Below are positions 9,761 to 19,037 of a stretch of DNA of 64,000 nt, in pieces. The stretch lies in assembly GCA_900769555.1 (NCBI GenBank), contig CAAGHA010000105.1, positions 40,606 to 104,605 of the forward strand, given 5' to 3'. The translations under genes were made by a program, and so were the position numbers. Numbering within the stretch: position 1 is the stretch's first letter; the number at the start of each line of letters is the position of its first letter. This stretch comes from Bacteroidales bacterium (GTDB lineage Bacteria; Bacteroidota; Bacteroidia; Bacteroidales; Paludibacteraceae). A model generated the notes under the pieces. The model made no database searches, was not told where the DNA came from, and was given only the letters and a program-made list of their open reading frames with translations.

Positions 9761-11008
9761 ATGAAGTTTGAATTTTTTATTGCCAAACGAATACAATTTA
9801 ATAAGGAGGGAGAACGAAAAATCTCCCGTCCTATCGTCCGATTAACAAAAGGAGGAATTGCTTTAAGTTTAGCAGTTATGCTCCTATCAGTAGGAATTGT
9901 TGTCGGATTTAAACAAGAAGTTCGTAACAAACTAATCGGATTTGGCTCTCATATTCAAATTTCATCCTCGTTTACCAATCACACCTATAAGACACAAGCA
10001 TTAAGAATAGACTCAACACTAACGAGTAGAATTGAAGAGTTACCAAATGTAAAACATGCTCAACCTTTTGCCACTCAACCTGGGATTATCAAGGTAGATG
10101 GTAATTTTCAAGGAATTGTACTAAAGGGGATTGACGAAAATTTCGATTGGTCATTTTTTAAAAACTACTTGGTAGAAGGAGATATTTTTCAGATTACTGA
10201 TAGTGCAACAGATAATCGTACACTAATATCAAAAAAAATCTCAGACATATTACAACTGAAAGTAGGAGATAAATTTTTTACCTACTTTATCATTGATGGA
10301 AAAGTTCGTGTTCGACCTTTTATTGTCAACGGAATCTACACCACAGGATTCTCTGATTATGATAAAATTTTTATACTTGGAGATTTAAAACACATTCGCA
10401 AACTAAACAAATGGGCAGAAAACGAATGTAGCGGAATTGAAGTGCAAATTTCTGATTTTTCACTTATTGATGATGTCCAAGAATCACTTTTCAACATTAT
10501 TGGAAACAGAACTGATGAAGCCGGGAATTACTATATGATGAAAAGCATTCAACAAACTAATCCTCAAATATTTGGATGGTTAGACTTACTAAATACGAAT
10601 GTAGTGATTATTCTCATTCTAATGATTGCAGTCGCAAGTTTTACGATGATATCAGGATTATTGATATTAGTATTAGATCGTACTAATATGATTGGAATAT
10701 TAAAAGCGTTAGGAGCAACCAATCAATCCATAAAAAAAATTTTTCTTTACCACACATTGTTAATGGTTGGGAAAGGGATGCTTTGGGGTAATATTATCGG
10801 ATTATTATTAATCTTTTTACAAAAGAAATTTGAGATTATCAAGTTAGATCCGGAAATGTATTATGTTGATTTTGTTCCTATAGAGCTTTCAATCACCAAT
10901 TTACTGTTAATAAACTTGGGAACTATTATGGTATCTTATTTAGTATTAAGATTATCTACCCATATTATCACTAGAATATCTCCAATAAAAGCAATTCGAT
11001 TCGAATAA
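9761..11008 (+). CDS. ABC transporter permease of the FtsX/LolC-LolE type
   Basis: The 415-aa protein has a TM helix near residues 28-48, a large extracytoplasmic domain, and three C-terminal TM helices (about 273-300, 325-350 and 375-400), the MacB/FtsX layout. Bacteroidota homologues next to tgt are usually annotated as lipoprotein-releasing permeases. No ATPase gene is adjacent, so the partner must be elsewhere. It precedes tgt by 18 bp, though tgt may also have its own promoter (TAACTTTG at 11014-11021). Confidence 0.8.
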   Translation: MKFEFFIAKRIQFNKEGERKISRPIVRLTKGGIALSLAVMLLSVGIVVGFKQEVRNKLIGFGSHIQISSSFTNHTYKTQALRIDSTLTSRIEELPNVKHAQPFATQPGIIKVDGNFQGIVLKGIDENFDWSFFKNYLVEGDIFQITDSATDNRTLISKKISDILQLKVGDKFFTYFIIDGKVRVRPFIVNGIYTTGFSDYDKIFILGDLKHIRKLNKWAENECSGIEVQISDFSLIDDVQESLFNIIGNRTDEAGNYYMMKSIQQTNPQIFGWLDLLNTNVVIILILMIAVASFTMISGLLILVLDRTNMIGILKALGATNQSIKKIFLYHTLLMVGKGMLWGNIIGLLLIFLQKKFEIIKLDPEMYYVDFVPIELSITNLLLINLGTIMVSYLVLRLSTHIITRISPIKAIRFE

Positions 11009-11026
11009 TTTTTCTAACTTTGTAGC

Positions 11027-12157
11027 ATGCAATTTCAATTACAACACACAGATTTAAATAGTAACGCAAGAGCCGGCAAATTGATTACCGACCATGGTGA
11101 AATAGAAACACCAATATTTATGCCGGTAGGTACAGTTGGTTCGGTAAAAGCGGTACATCAAAAAGAATTAAAAGAAGATATTCAAGCCCAGATAATTTTG
11201 GGGAATACTTATCATCTCTACTTACGTCCTGGCTTAGACATATTAGAAAAAGCCGGAGGACTGCATCGTTTTAATGGCTGGGATAGACCAATATTAACAG
11301 ATAGCGGAGGATTTCAAGTATTCTCTCTGACAGGAATAAGAAAACTTACCGAAGAAGGATGTACGTTTCAATCACATATTGATGGGTCACGCCATATTTT
11401 CACTCCGGAAAATGTAGTAGACACGCAACGCATTATTGGAGCAGATATAATTATGGCATTAGATGAATGCACCCCAGGTACAGCCGATTATAATTACGCA
11501 AAAAAATCATTAGAGAGAACACAACGTTGGTTAACAAGAGGATTAAAACGTTTTGATGAGACTGAAGCAAAATATGGTTATAGTCAAACTTTCTTTCCTA
11601 TTGTACAAGGATGTACATACAAAGATTTACGTAAACGCTCTGCAGAATTTGTTGCAGAACAAAATCGAGAAGGAAATGCGATCGGAGGATTGGCTGTAGG
11701 AGAACCGGCAGAAGTCATGTATGAAATGATAGAAGTAGTTAATGAGATTCTACCCCAAGATAAGCCTCGATACTTAATGGGAGTTGGAACACCTATTAAT
11801 ATTTTAGAAGCAATAGAACGAGGTGTAGATATGTTCGATTGCGTAATGCCGACGAGAAACGGACGAAATGGCATGCTATTTACAAAATATGGAACTATGA
11901 ATATGCGCAACAAGAAGTGGGCGGATGACTTTTCTCCAATAGATCCAGAAGGAGCCTCGTATGTTGACACGGCTTATACAAAGGCATATTTAAGACACCT
12001 TTTTGTATCCAACGAATTACTTGGCATGCAAATTGCATCTATACATAACTTAGCCTTTTATTTATGGTTGGTAAAAGAAGCAAGAAAACACATCATTGCA
12101 GGAGATTTTTCACAATGGAAAAATCAAATGGTAAATCAAATGAACAATCGATTATAA
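11027..12157 (+). CDS. tgt: tRNA-guanine transglycosylase (queuine/preQ1)
   Basis: The 376-aa enzyme exchanges guanine-34 for preQ1 in GUN-anticodon tRNAs. Seen in the sequence: the substrate loop LTDSGGFQVFSL with the general-base Asp, DIIMALDECTP, GGLAVGE, the nucleophile region VDMFDCVMPTRNGRNG, and KKWADDFSP. The usual zinc-binding Cys cluster near the C-terminus is not evident: the corresponding stretch is DPEGASYVDTAYTKAYLRH, so the zinc site seems degenerate, as in some Bacteroidota. The start of the next gene is 1 bp beyond the stop. Confidence 0.95.
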   Translation: MQFQLQHTDLNSNARAGKLITDHGEIETPIFMPVGTVGSVKAVHQKELKEDIQAQIILGNTYHLYLRPGLDILEKAGGLHRFNGWDRPILTDSGGFQVFSLTGIRKLTEEGCTFQSHIDGSRHIFTPENVVDTQRIIGADIIMALDECTPGTADYNYAKKSLERTQRWLTRGLKRFDETEAKYGYSQTFFPIVQGCTYKDLRKRSAEFVAEQNREGNAIGGLAVGEPAEVMYEMIEVVNEILPQDKPRYLMGVGTPINILEAIERGVDMFDCVMPTRNGRNGMLFTKYGTMNMRNKKWADDFSPIDPEGASYVDTAYTKAYLRHLFVSNELLGMQIASIHNLAFYLWLVKEARKHIIAGDFSQWKNQMVNQMNNRL

Positions 12158-12158
12158 A

Positions 12159-13238
12159 ATGAAATTAAAACAATTTGACATCTACATAATAAAGAAGTTC
12201 TTAGGTACCTATTTTTTATCGATTTTATTGATAATTAGCATTGCTGTGGTCTTCGATATTTCAGAAAAATTAGATAATTTCATAGAAAATGACGCTCCGT
12301 TAAGTGCCATTATTATTGATTATTACCTCAATTTCATCCCTTATTATGCTAATTTATTTAGTCCATTGTTTACGTTTATCGCTGTAATATTCTTTACATC
12401 AAAAATGGCAGACAACTCAGAAATCATTGCAACATTTGCATCCGGAATAAGTTTTCACAGAATGATTGTTCCTTATATGATTTCAGCTGCAATTATTGCT
12501 TCTATCTCTTTTGTTTTAGGAGGTTACGTAATTCCTCCTGCCAATAAAATTCGTATCGATTTTCAAGAAGAATACGTAAGAAAGAAAAAGAAAGACTTTG
12601 TTTCAAAATTACAAATAAAAGTCTCTCCGAATGAAATTCTGTATGTTGACTATTTCGACCATACAGAAAATACCGGACATAGGGTCTCTCTAGATAAATT
12701 TTCAGGGAAAACTTTGGTTTCAAGAATCACCGGTCATCGTTTAATTTATGACACTTCTAATGTTTGGAAAATAACAAGATATACACAACGAGAATTTAAT
12801 GGATTATATGAAAATATCTACCAAGGAGATACCATTGTAAAAGAGATAAATATCATTCCTGAAGATCTTTTAGTATTTCCAACAATGCATGAACAGATGA
12901 ATAATAGTGAACTTTCAGCCTATATAAAAAGACAAAAAGCGAGAGGATTTGGGAATATTAAAAATTTTGAGATTGAATATGAAAAACGTTTTTCATTTCC
13001 TTTTGCAGCATTTATCTTAACAATAATAGGGGTTTCATTATCTTCAAAAAAGGTTAAAGGAGGAATGGGAATAAATTTAGGTATAGGATTATTATTGAGT
13101 ATAACCTACATTTTATTTGGCGAAATATCATCCACATTTACTGTAAATGGTAGTTTTCCACCATTTTTAGCTGTATGGTTACCAAATATTGTTTTCTCGA
13201 TAATTGCAATATATCTTTATAAGAAAGCACCTAAATAG
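12159..13238 (+). CDS. LptF/LptG (YjgP/YjgQ) family permease
   Basis: The 359-aa inner-membrane protein starts KLKQFDIYIIKKFLGTYF, a classic LptF/G N-terminus. It has three TM helices near residues 10-35, 50-75 and 98-120, a periplasmic beta-jellyroll region, then three helices from about 275 to the end. LptFG with LptB extracts lipopolysaccharide from the inner membrane and passes it to the LptC-LptA bridge. It follows tgt immediately, a neighbourhood often seen in Bacteroidota. No second Lpt permease is present in the window. Confidence 0.88.
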   Translation: MKLKQFDIYIIKKFLGTYFLSILLIISIAVVFDISEKLDNFIENDAPLSAIIIDYYLNFIPYYANLFSPLFTFIAVIFFTSKMADNSEIIATFASGISFHRMIVPYMISAAIIASISFVLGGYVIPPANKIRIDFQEEYVRKKKKDFVSKLQIKVSPNEILYVDYFDHTENTGHRVSLDKFSGKTLVSRITGHRLIYDTSNVWKITRYTQREFNGLYENIYQGDTIVKEINIIPEDLLVFPTMHEQMNNSELSAYIKRQKARGFGNIKNFEIEYEKRFSFPFAAFILTIIGVSLSSKKVKGGMGINLGIGLLLSITYILFGEISSTFTVNGSFPPFLAVWLPNIVFSIIAIYLYKKAPK

Positions 13239-13423
13239 TTTCAGTTATGAACTCTTTAGTACTTTTTAGATATTGTTTGTCAGTCGGTTACAGTACACGT
13301 ACTGCACCCTTCTTTCGCAAAGCAATCAACTCAAAATAAATTCAAAAACTACGCAAAATGAATTAATAGAACCCTTCTTGAATTTATAAAGAATCGAATA
13401 TCCTAATTAATAAATTTGAAATA

Positions 13424-14962
13424 ATGGAAAAAAGAATACAAGAACTAAAAGAGAAAAAATCTAAGTTAGAATTAGGAGGAGGAGAAAATGCCATAGCTAA
13501 ACAAAAATCAATTGGCAAATTAACAGCAAGAGAACGTATTGATGCGATTTTGGATAAAGAGTCGTTTCAAGAGTATGATATGTTTGCCAAACATGATGTT
13601 CACGACTTTGGAATGGAAACCAAAGAGTTGGCATGTGATGGTGTAGTTGTCGGGACAGGAACAATAAATGGAAAACCAGTCTGCATATATGCTCAAGATT
13701 TCACTGTTCAGGGGGGATCCTTAGGATTAATGCATGCTAGAAAAATTACTAAAGTGATGGATTACTCCTTAAAGATGCGAATCCCATGCATTGGAATTAA
13801 CGATTCTGGAGGAGCTCGCATTCAAGAAGGAGTTGGAGCATTAGCAGGATATGGAGAAATCTTTTATCGTAATACATTAGCATCCGGAGTTGTTCCTCAA
13901 ATTTCAGTAATATTAGGTCCTTGCGCAGGAGGAGCTGTTTACTCTCCTGCCCTCACCGACTTTGTTTTTGTGGTGGAAAACACTTCAAAAATGTTCATCA
14001 CCGGACCCAATGTGATTGAAACTGTATTAGGAGAAAAAATCTCTCAAGAAGAGTTAGGCGGTGCAAAAGTTCATGCAGAAATAACCGGGAATGCTCACTT
14101 TTATGCCCAAAATGAGAAAGAATGTTTTCAACAAATACAGAAACTACTATCGTTCTTACCGGCAAACAATAACGAACAGCCTCAGCCAGTAACGCCTCAA
14201 TTACCCAAAGAGACATTCAACATAGAAAATATAATTCCTAACAACCCTAAACAACCTTACGATGTAAAAGAAATTATCAAAGCAATTGCAGATGATTCAG
14301 ACTTTTTAGAAGTACAAGAACTCTTTGCTCCCAATATAGTTATCGGATTTGGTAGAATTGAGGGAAAAACAGTTGGATTTGTAGCAAATCAACCTCTCTA
14401 TTTAGCAGGCGTATTAGATTGTGATAGTGCAGACAAAGCCGCAAGGTTTATTCGTTTTTGCGACTCTTTTAACATACCTCTAATTACACTTGAAGATATG
14501 CCCGGTTACTTGCCGGGAGTTGATCAAGAACACGCCGGAGTTATCCGACACGGAGCAAAAATGTTGTATGCCTACTCAGAAGCCACAGTACCCAAATTTA
14601 CAATTATTCTAAGAAAAGCATACGGAGGAGGATACATTGCAATGAACTCAAGACATTTAGGAGCAGACTTTGTCTTCGCCTGGCCTTCTGCTGAGATAGC
14701 AGTAATGGGTCCGGAAGGTGCTGCCAATATCATATTCAAATCAGATATTTCGAATTCTGAAAATCCGACAGAAACTCGAATTGAAAAGGTAAAAGAATAC
14801 ACCGATAAATTTGCCAATCCGTATGTTGCGGCATCCAAAGGATATATAGATGATATAATAGAGCCAAAAGAAACAAGAAAAAAATTGGCTCATGCTATAT
14901 TAATCTCTCAAGCCAAAGAAGAGCACCGCCCTAAGAAAAAACACGGGTTACCTCCATTCTAA
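13424..14962 (+). CDS. Acyl-CoA carboxylase/decarboxylase carboxyltransferase subunit
   Basis: The 512-aa protein has the two crotonase-like halves of propionyl-CoA carboxylase beta or methylmalonyl-CoA decarboxylase alpha subunits. Seen: LTARERIDAILD, the first oxyanion-hole GINDSGGARIQEGVGAL, GPCAGGAVYSPALTDF, the second hole LPGVDQEHAGVIRHGAKMLY and RKAYGGGYIAMNSR. The biotin carrier follows, but neither a biotin carboxylase nor membrane pump subunits are adjacent, so carboxylase versus Na+-pumping decarboxylase cannot be decided here. Confidence 0.9.
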   Translation: MEKRIQELKEKKSKLELGGGENAIAKQKSIGKLTARERIDAILDKESFQEYDMFAKHDVHDFGMETKELACDGVVVGTGTINGKPVCIYAQDFTVQGGSLGLMHARKITKVMDYSLKMRIPCIGINDSGGARIQEGVGALAGYGEIFYRNTLASGVVPQISVILGPCAGGAVYSPALTDFVFVVENTSKMFITGPNVIETVLGEKISQEELGGAKVHAEITGNAHFYAQNEKECFQQIQKLLSFLPANNNEQPQPVTPQLPKETFNIENIIPNNPKQPYDVKEIIKAIADDSDFLEVQELFAPNIVIGFGRIEGKTVGFVANQPLYLAGVLDCDSADKAARFIRFCDSFNIPLITLEDMPGYLPGVDQEHAGVIRHGAKMLYAYSEATVPKFTIILRKAYGGGYIAMNSRHLGADFVFAWPSAEIAVMGPEGAANIIFKSDISNSENPTETRIEKVKEYTDKFANPYVAASKGYIDDIIEPKETRKKLAHAILISQAKEEHRPKKKHGLPPF

Positions 14963-14976
14963 TTAATTTGAAGAAC

Positions 14977-15291
14977 ATGGAAAAAAGTAATCAAATAGAA
15001 TTATTGTTAGAATCTGGAAGATATAATACATACAGTACTAACAAGTTTAAAAATAGGAGTCCATATCAAAAAAGGAACGAAAACGAAATAGTTTCTGAAA
15101 TACCCGGAACAATCATTCAAATATTTGTATCCGAAGGAGAAAATCTTCTAAAAGGGGCTCCATTGCTCATCTTAGAAGCTATGAAGATGGAAAATATCAT
15201 ACGTATGCCACATGATGGGAAAATAAAGAGAATCTTGGTAGAAAAAAAGCAAAAAATTGGCAAACACACAGTTCTAATGCTTTTAGAATAA
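14977..15291 (+). CDS. Biotin carboxyl carrier protein
   Basis: The 104-aa protein ends in a biotinyl/lipoyl domain with the biotinylation motif EAMKME, in which the Lys receives biotin. The N-terminal about 35 residues are polar and probably flexible. The ATG at 14977 is preferred over an upstream TTG. It starts 14 bp after the carboxyltransferase stop and clearly works with it as the mobile carrier. The usual Ala/Pro-rich linker is missing, so it is at the short end of the family. A terminator follows directly. Confidence 0.88.
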   Translation: MEKSNQIELLLESGRYNTYSTNKFKNRSPYQKRNENEIVSEIPGTIIQIFVSEGENLLKGAPLLILEAMKMENIIRMPHDGKIKRILVEKKQKIGKHTVLMLLE

Positions 15292-15298
15292 AACGCAA

Positions 15299-15334
15299 AA
15301 AGAGGGAGAATTTCAACCATGATTCTCCCTCTTT
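15299..15334. terminator. Hairpin terminator after the biotin carrier gene
   Basis: AAAGAGGGAGAAT (15299-15311) pairs perfectly with ATTCTCCCTCTTT (15322-15334), loop 10 nt. It is symmetrical enough to also end the minus-strand gene at 15365. Confidence 0.8.
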
Positions 15335-15364
15335 ATGTAGTACAATTCAATAAATTACCAAAAA

Positions 15365-15577
15365 CTAAGGACAGATATACCCTGCTCTCTCTCCCGGTGT
15401 TGAAATTGTTGACAACTCCGAACATTGTGCTACGTCAACCTCTTCAAAAACAGTACTATAACTAGGAACTACTTCTCCGGTTTCATCGTAAAACACACAC
15501 TCGCAATCAATAGTACATGAAGAGAGTAAACCGATAAAAAACAATACTGATAAAAAAATATGTCTTTTCATTTTCAA
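15365..15577 (-). CDS. Small Cys-rich lipoprotein (paralogue of 15813-16004)
   Basis: The 70-aa protein has a lipoprotein signal ending LLSSC. Mature sequence starts CTIDCECVFYDETGE and has further Cys residues in AQCSEL and at the C-terminus. The CxxxCxC pattern and the following beta-hairpin resemble the neighbouring 63-aa lipoprotein, suggesting an old tandem duplication. The function is unknown. The start could be Met1 or Met3. Confidence 0.6.
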   Translation of the reverse strand: MKMKRHIFLSVLFFIGLLSSCTIDCECVFYDETGEVVPSYSTVFEEVDVAQCSELSTISTPGERAGYICP

Positions 15578-15812
15578 AAAATTATATTCGGAATTAAAAA
15601 TTCACAATTTACAACTCAAGAATTTTTTTATATCGCAAATGTAATAATAATTTAAAGAGAAACAAAAAAATATAAGAAAAACATCAATAGGCAATTTTTC
15701 AAAAAAACTGCTGTAGTAGTAAATTTAGATTACATAGTTGTGGTAATCACCCAAAATAAAACATGCAGCAATTCATAAAGATTTGCCGCATGTTTATAAT
15801 ATTGAATGTCGA

Positions 15813-16004
15813 TTATTTACATTCAACAGAAGAAGTCATTCCCATCATAGATACTTCAGTATTCATATCTTTGCATTTTCCATCTTCAAGTTCAACTACT
15901 TCAGTTGAAAAAACTTCTCCATTAATTTTTGTTTCGCATTCACACTCTTTTGAACAAGAAATAGCAGCCAAAGCTAAAACAGCTAAGGAAAATAACTTTT
16001 TCAT
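15813..16004 (-). CDS. Small Cys-rich lipoprotein
   Basis: The 63-aa protein starts MKKLFSLAVLALAAISC, a clear lipoprotein signal with Cys17. The mature part CSKECECETKINGEVFSTEV carries the same CxxxCxC start as its neighbour and further Cys in DGKCKD and VECK. It is probably an outer-membrane or periplasmic lipoprotein of unknown role. The two genes are separated by 235 bp of AT-rich DNA. Confidence 0.65.
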   Translation of the reverse strand: MKKLFSLAVLALAAISCSKECECETKINGEVFSTEVVELEDGKCKDMNTEVSMMGMTSSVECK

Positions 16005-16177
16005 ATAAATTAATTTTTTTAATTAGGTCTGAATTAACATACACCAGAAATAACCAGACCTTAATAAACCACCTCTAGCTTATAACAATACAAAGTTACA
16101 CAAAAAACTTTACAAAGGATGCCTTATGCATAATAAATTTTAACAACAAAATCTAAGTAACTGGTTAAAAATATTAA

Positions 16178-16369
16178 AGAGAGTTATATAAATTAATTTT
16201 TCGTAATTTTTTATTTGTAATAAATCTATTTCGAATGTTTTTGAATTCATTATATTTATCTTACTTCTATTCATTACGTTAAGATGCCCGCATCGCTCCT
16301 TTATGAATAAAAAACTATCTAAATAAAATGCTCTTCAAAATCATCTCGACCTAATTTATAGAACTCACC
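16178..16369 (+). repeat. MITE-like intergenic repeat, copy 2
   Basis: The repeat is about 192 bp. The left end AGAGTTATATAAATTAAT is the imperfect complement of the right end CCTAATTTATAGAACTCACC. TTAAA occurs on both sides, a possible target duplication. The body, including TAATAAATCTATTTCGAATG and CGCTCCTTTATGAATAAAAA, matches 62013-62200 read in reverse. Outside the repeat, the 16005-16743 gap shows no convincing gene; no CIRCE operator is visible before groES. Confidence 0.75.
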
Positions 16370-16743
16370 TTAAATTAATCTGATTATTTAGGTTATTTTT
16401 CAATAAATTTCATAAAAAAAACATCGTCCCAAAAGAGACCATAAATAACCATTACAAATAAAATAACATTCAATATTCAGTATATTATGACAAAATGACA
16501 CACAATAAAAACGATATAAAAAAAATGATGAAAGAATGACAGAATAATATGTTTGGCATAAATTATGCAGAATATAGATAGTGTTGAACAATAAGTTGTT
16601 TATAAACAAAACAAGAAATTATTACAAAAATGAGAAATAAACAATTTCTAAAATTCAACAAACAAAATTTGAAAATATATGTTTAACAAAGAGGCAATTT
16701 AACTGAATTTAGATTAAATAACCTCAAAATAAGATTTATTATT

Positions 16744-17013
16744 ATGAATATCAAACCATTGGCAGACAGAGTTTTGGTAAAACCAGCAGCTGCAGAAGAA
16801 AAGACCGCAAGTGGAATTATAATTCCAGACTCAGCAAAAGAGAAACCATTAAAAGGAGAAGTTATCGCAATTGGTAATGGAACCAAAGATGAAGAAATGG
16901 TTGTAAAATCAGGCGATACTGTGCTTTATGGTAAATATGCCGGAACAGAATTAGAATTAGAAGGTGAAAAATATTTGATAATGCGTCAAAGCGATATTTT
17001 GGCAATTATCTAA
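16744..17013 (+). CDS. groES: Co-chaperonin GroES
   Basis: The 89-aa protein forms the heptameric lid of the GroEL chamber. Family features are IKPLADRVLVKPAAAEEKTA at the start, the mobile loop with TASGIIIPDSAKEKPLKG, and VLYGKYAGTELELEGEKYLI. It is the first gene of the groES-groEL operon, 42 bp before groEL. Confidence 0.97.
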   Translation: MNIKPLADRVLVKPAAAEEKTASGIIIPDSAKEKPLKGEVIAIGNGTKDEEMVVKSGDTVLYGKYAGTELELEGEKYLIMRQSDILAII

Positions 17014-17055
17014 AAATTGTTTAGAATTTCAGTAAATAACATTAAAAAAAATAAC

Positions 17056-18693
17056 ATGGCTAAAGAGATAAAATATGACATGGAAGCTCGTGACTTGCTA
17101 AAAAAAGGAGTTGACGAGTTGGCAAATGCAGTTAAGGTAACCTTAGGACCTAAGGGAAGAAATGTAATTATAGAAAAGAAATTTGGAGCTCCACACATCA
17201 CAAAAGATGGAGTATCAGTAGCCAAAGAGATTGAGTTGAGCGATCCATACGAAAACATGGGAGCACAAATGGTAAAAGAAGTAGCATCAAAAACAGGTGA
17301 TGATGCCGGAGACGGAACAACAACAGCTACAATCTTAGCTCAAGCAATTATCAACGTAGGATTAAAGAATGTGACAGCAGGAGCTAATCCAATGGACTTA
17401 AAACGCGGAATTGATAAAGCTGTTGCAAAAGTAGTTGAAAGCATCAAAAGTCAAGCTAAAGAAGTTGGAGACGACTACAATAAGATTGAACAAGTTGCTA
17501 CTATCTCTGCTAACAATGACAATGAAATTGGAAAGTTGATAGCAGACGCCATGGCAAAAGTAAAAAAAGAGGGCGTTATCACTGTTGAGGAAGCAAAAGG
17601 AATGGAAACGACTGTAGAAGTAGTTGAAGGAATGCAATTCGACAGAGGCTATCTTTCTCCATATTTTGTTACCAATACAGAAAAGATGGAGGTTGAATTT
17701 GACAATCCATTCATCTTGATTCACGACAAAAAAATCTCTTCATTAAAAGAAATTTTACCTATTCTTGAAGCCACAGCGCAAGCAGGTCGTCCACTATTGA
17801 TTATCGCAGAAGATATAGATGGAGAAGCTTTAACAACATTAGTTGTAAACCGCTTACGTGGAGCATTAAAAGTATGTGCAGTAAAAGCGCCTGGTTTTGG
17901 AGATCGTCGCAAAGAGATGTTGGAAGACATCGCAATTTTGACCGGAGGATTGGTTGTAACAGAAGAAAAAGGCATTAAATTGGAAAATGCAACAATTGAG
18001 ATGTTGGGTACAGCAGAAAAAGTAACCATCAACAAAGACAATACAACCATTGTGAATGGAGCAGGAGCAAAAGAAGCTATTGCAGAAAGAGTTGCTCAAA
18101 TCAAAGCTCAAATCGAGGCTACTAAGTCAGATTATGACCGTGAAAAATTGCAAGAGAGACTTGCTAAATTAGCAGGAGGAGTTGCTGTACTTTATGTTGG
18201 AGCACCTTCAGAAGTTGAAATGAAAGAGAAAAAAGACCGTGTTGATGATGCATTAAGTGCAACACGTGCCGCAGTAGAAGAAGGAATTGTTCCTGGTGGA
18301 GGTGTTACCTACATTCGTGCAATTGAATCTTTAGAAGATCTAAAAGGTATAAATGAAGATGAAACTACCGGTATAGAAATCATTAAAAGAGCAATTGAAG
18401 AACCTTTAAGACAAATCATCACAAATGCAGGAAAAGAGGGTGCAGTTTACGTTCAAAAAGTAAAAGAAGGCAAAGGTGACTTTGGATACAATGCTCGCAA
18501 TGAAAAATTTGAAAACTTCTTTGAAGCGGGCGTAATAGATCCTGCAAAAGTAACTCGCGTTGCCCTTGAAAATGCTGCATCAATTGCAGGAATGATGTTG
18601 ACAACAGAATGTGTCATCGCAGAAAAGAAAGAAGATAAAGCAGCAGCACCTGCTATGCCTCCAATGGGAGGAGGAATGGGTGGCATGATGTAA
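17056..18693 (+). CDS. groEL: Chaperonin GroEL
   Basis: The 545-aa subunit of the 14-mer folding chamber. Seen: VTLGPKGRNVIIEKKFG, the ATPase loop DGTTTATILAQAI with the catalytic Asp, the apical domain with RGYLSPYFVT, and the GGM-rich tail. I use the ATG at 17056 (MAKEIKYDMEAR), which matches the family start. Codon and length are normal. A strong hairpin terminator follows. Confidence 0.98.
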   Translation: MAKEIKYDMEARDLLKKGVDELANAVKVTLGPKGRNVIIEKKFGAPHITKDGVSVAKEIELSDPYENMGAQMVKEVASKTGDDAGDGTTTATILAQAIINVGLKNVTAGANPMDLKRGIDKAVAKVVESIKSQAKEVGDDYNKIEQVATISANNDNEIGKLIADAMAKVKKEGVITVEEAKGMETTVEVVEGMQFDRGYLSPYFVTNTEKMEVEFDNPFILIHDKKISSLKEILPILEATAQAGRPLLIIAEDIDGEALTTLVVNRLRGALKVCAVKAPGFGDRRKEMLEDIAILTGGLVVTEEKGIKLENATIEMLGTAEKVTINKDNTTIVNGAGAKEAIAERVAQIKAQIEATKSDYDREKLQERLAKLAGGVAVLYVGAPSEVEMKEKKDRVDDALSATRAAVEEGIVPGGGVTYIRAIESLEDLKGINEDETTGIEIIKRAIEEPLRQIITNAGKEGAVYVQKVKEGKGDFGYNARNEKFENFFEAGVIDPAKVTRVALENAASIAGMMLTTECVIAEKKEDKAAAPAMPPMGGGMGGMM

Positions 18694-18713
18694 GATTATC
18701 TTTCCTTCTTTAT

Positions 18714-18748
18714 AAAGGGTGTGTCAGCAAATTTGTTGACACACCTTT
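18714..18748 (+). terminator. groESL terminator
   Basis: AAAGGGTGTGTCA pairs with TGACACACCTTT (18737-18748), with one bulge, 21 bp after the groEL stop. It is followed by a T-rich stretch. Confidence 0.8.
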
Positions 18749-18867
18749 CATTTTATAGCCATAATATTTGTACGTTATACATGATATTTAATCAATAAAA
18801 ATTAGTATCAAGCCGTTAGCGGAATTTATTGACACTATCGAGGATAAATATTGCAGATATAAAAACA

Positions 18868-18886
18868 GGGCGAATGCGATTCGCCC
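18868..18886. repeat. REP-like palindrome
   Basis: GGGCGAAT and ATTCGCCC flank a 3-nt loop: a GC-rich palindrome in otherwise AT-rich DNA. Such GGGCGAATnnnATTCGCCC units occur as dispersed palindromes in many bacteria. The plus frame across 18803-18988 is open but has no start codon, so it may be a decayed gene fragment. Nothing else is evident in the 18749-19037 gap. Confidence 0.4.
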
Positions 18887-19037
18887 CAACGGAAGTAACC
18901 GAAATAATATAATTGCTAACACGATGGCCGAATTAATTAAGAGTGAACTTAAAAGTATTTCCAAACAAAAAAACACCGATAGAGAGTAAACCTCTACCGG
19001 TGAATTTTCTATTTTGTAATCAAAAATTATTTACAAA

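Noticed and set aside
16400..16609. 69-aa minus-strand frame upstream of groES
   Set aside because: Phe/Tyr/Cys-rich composition typical of AT-rich non-coding DNA, with no family features.
16620..16743. CIRCE operator before groES
   Set aside because: No TTAGCACTC-N9-GAGTGCTAA inverted repeat or close variant is present.
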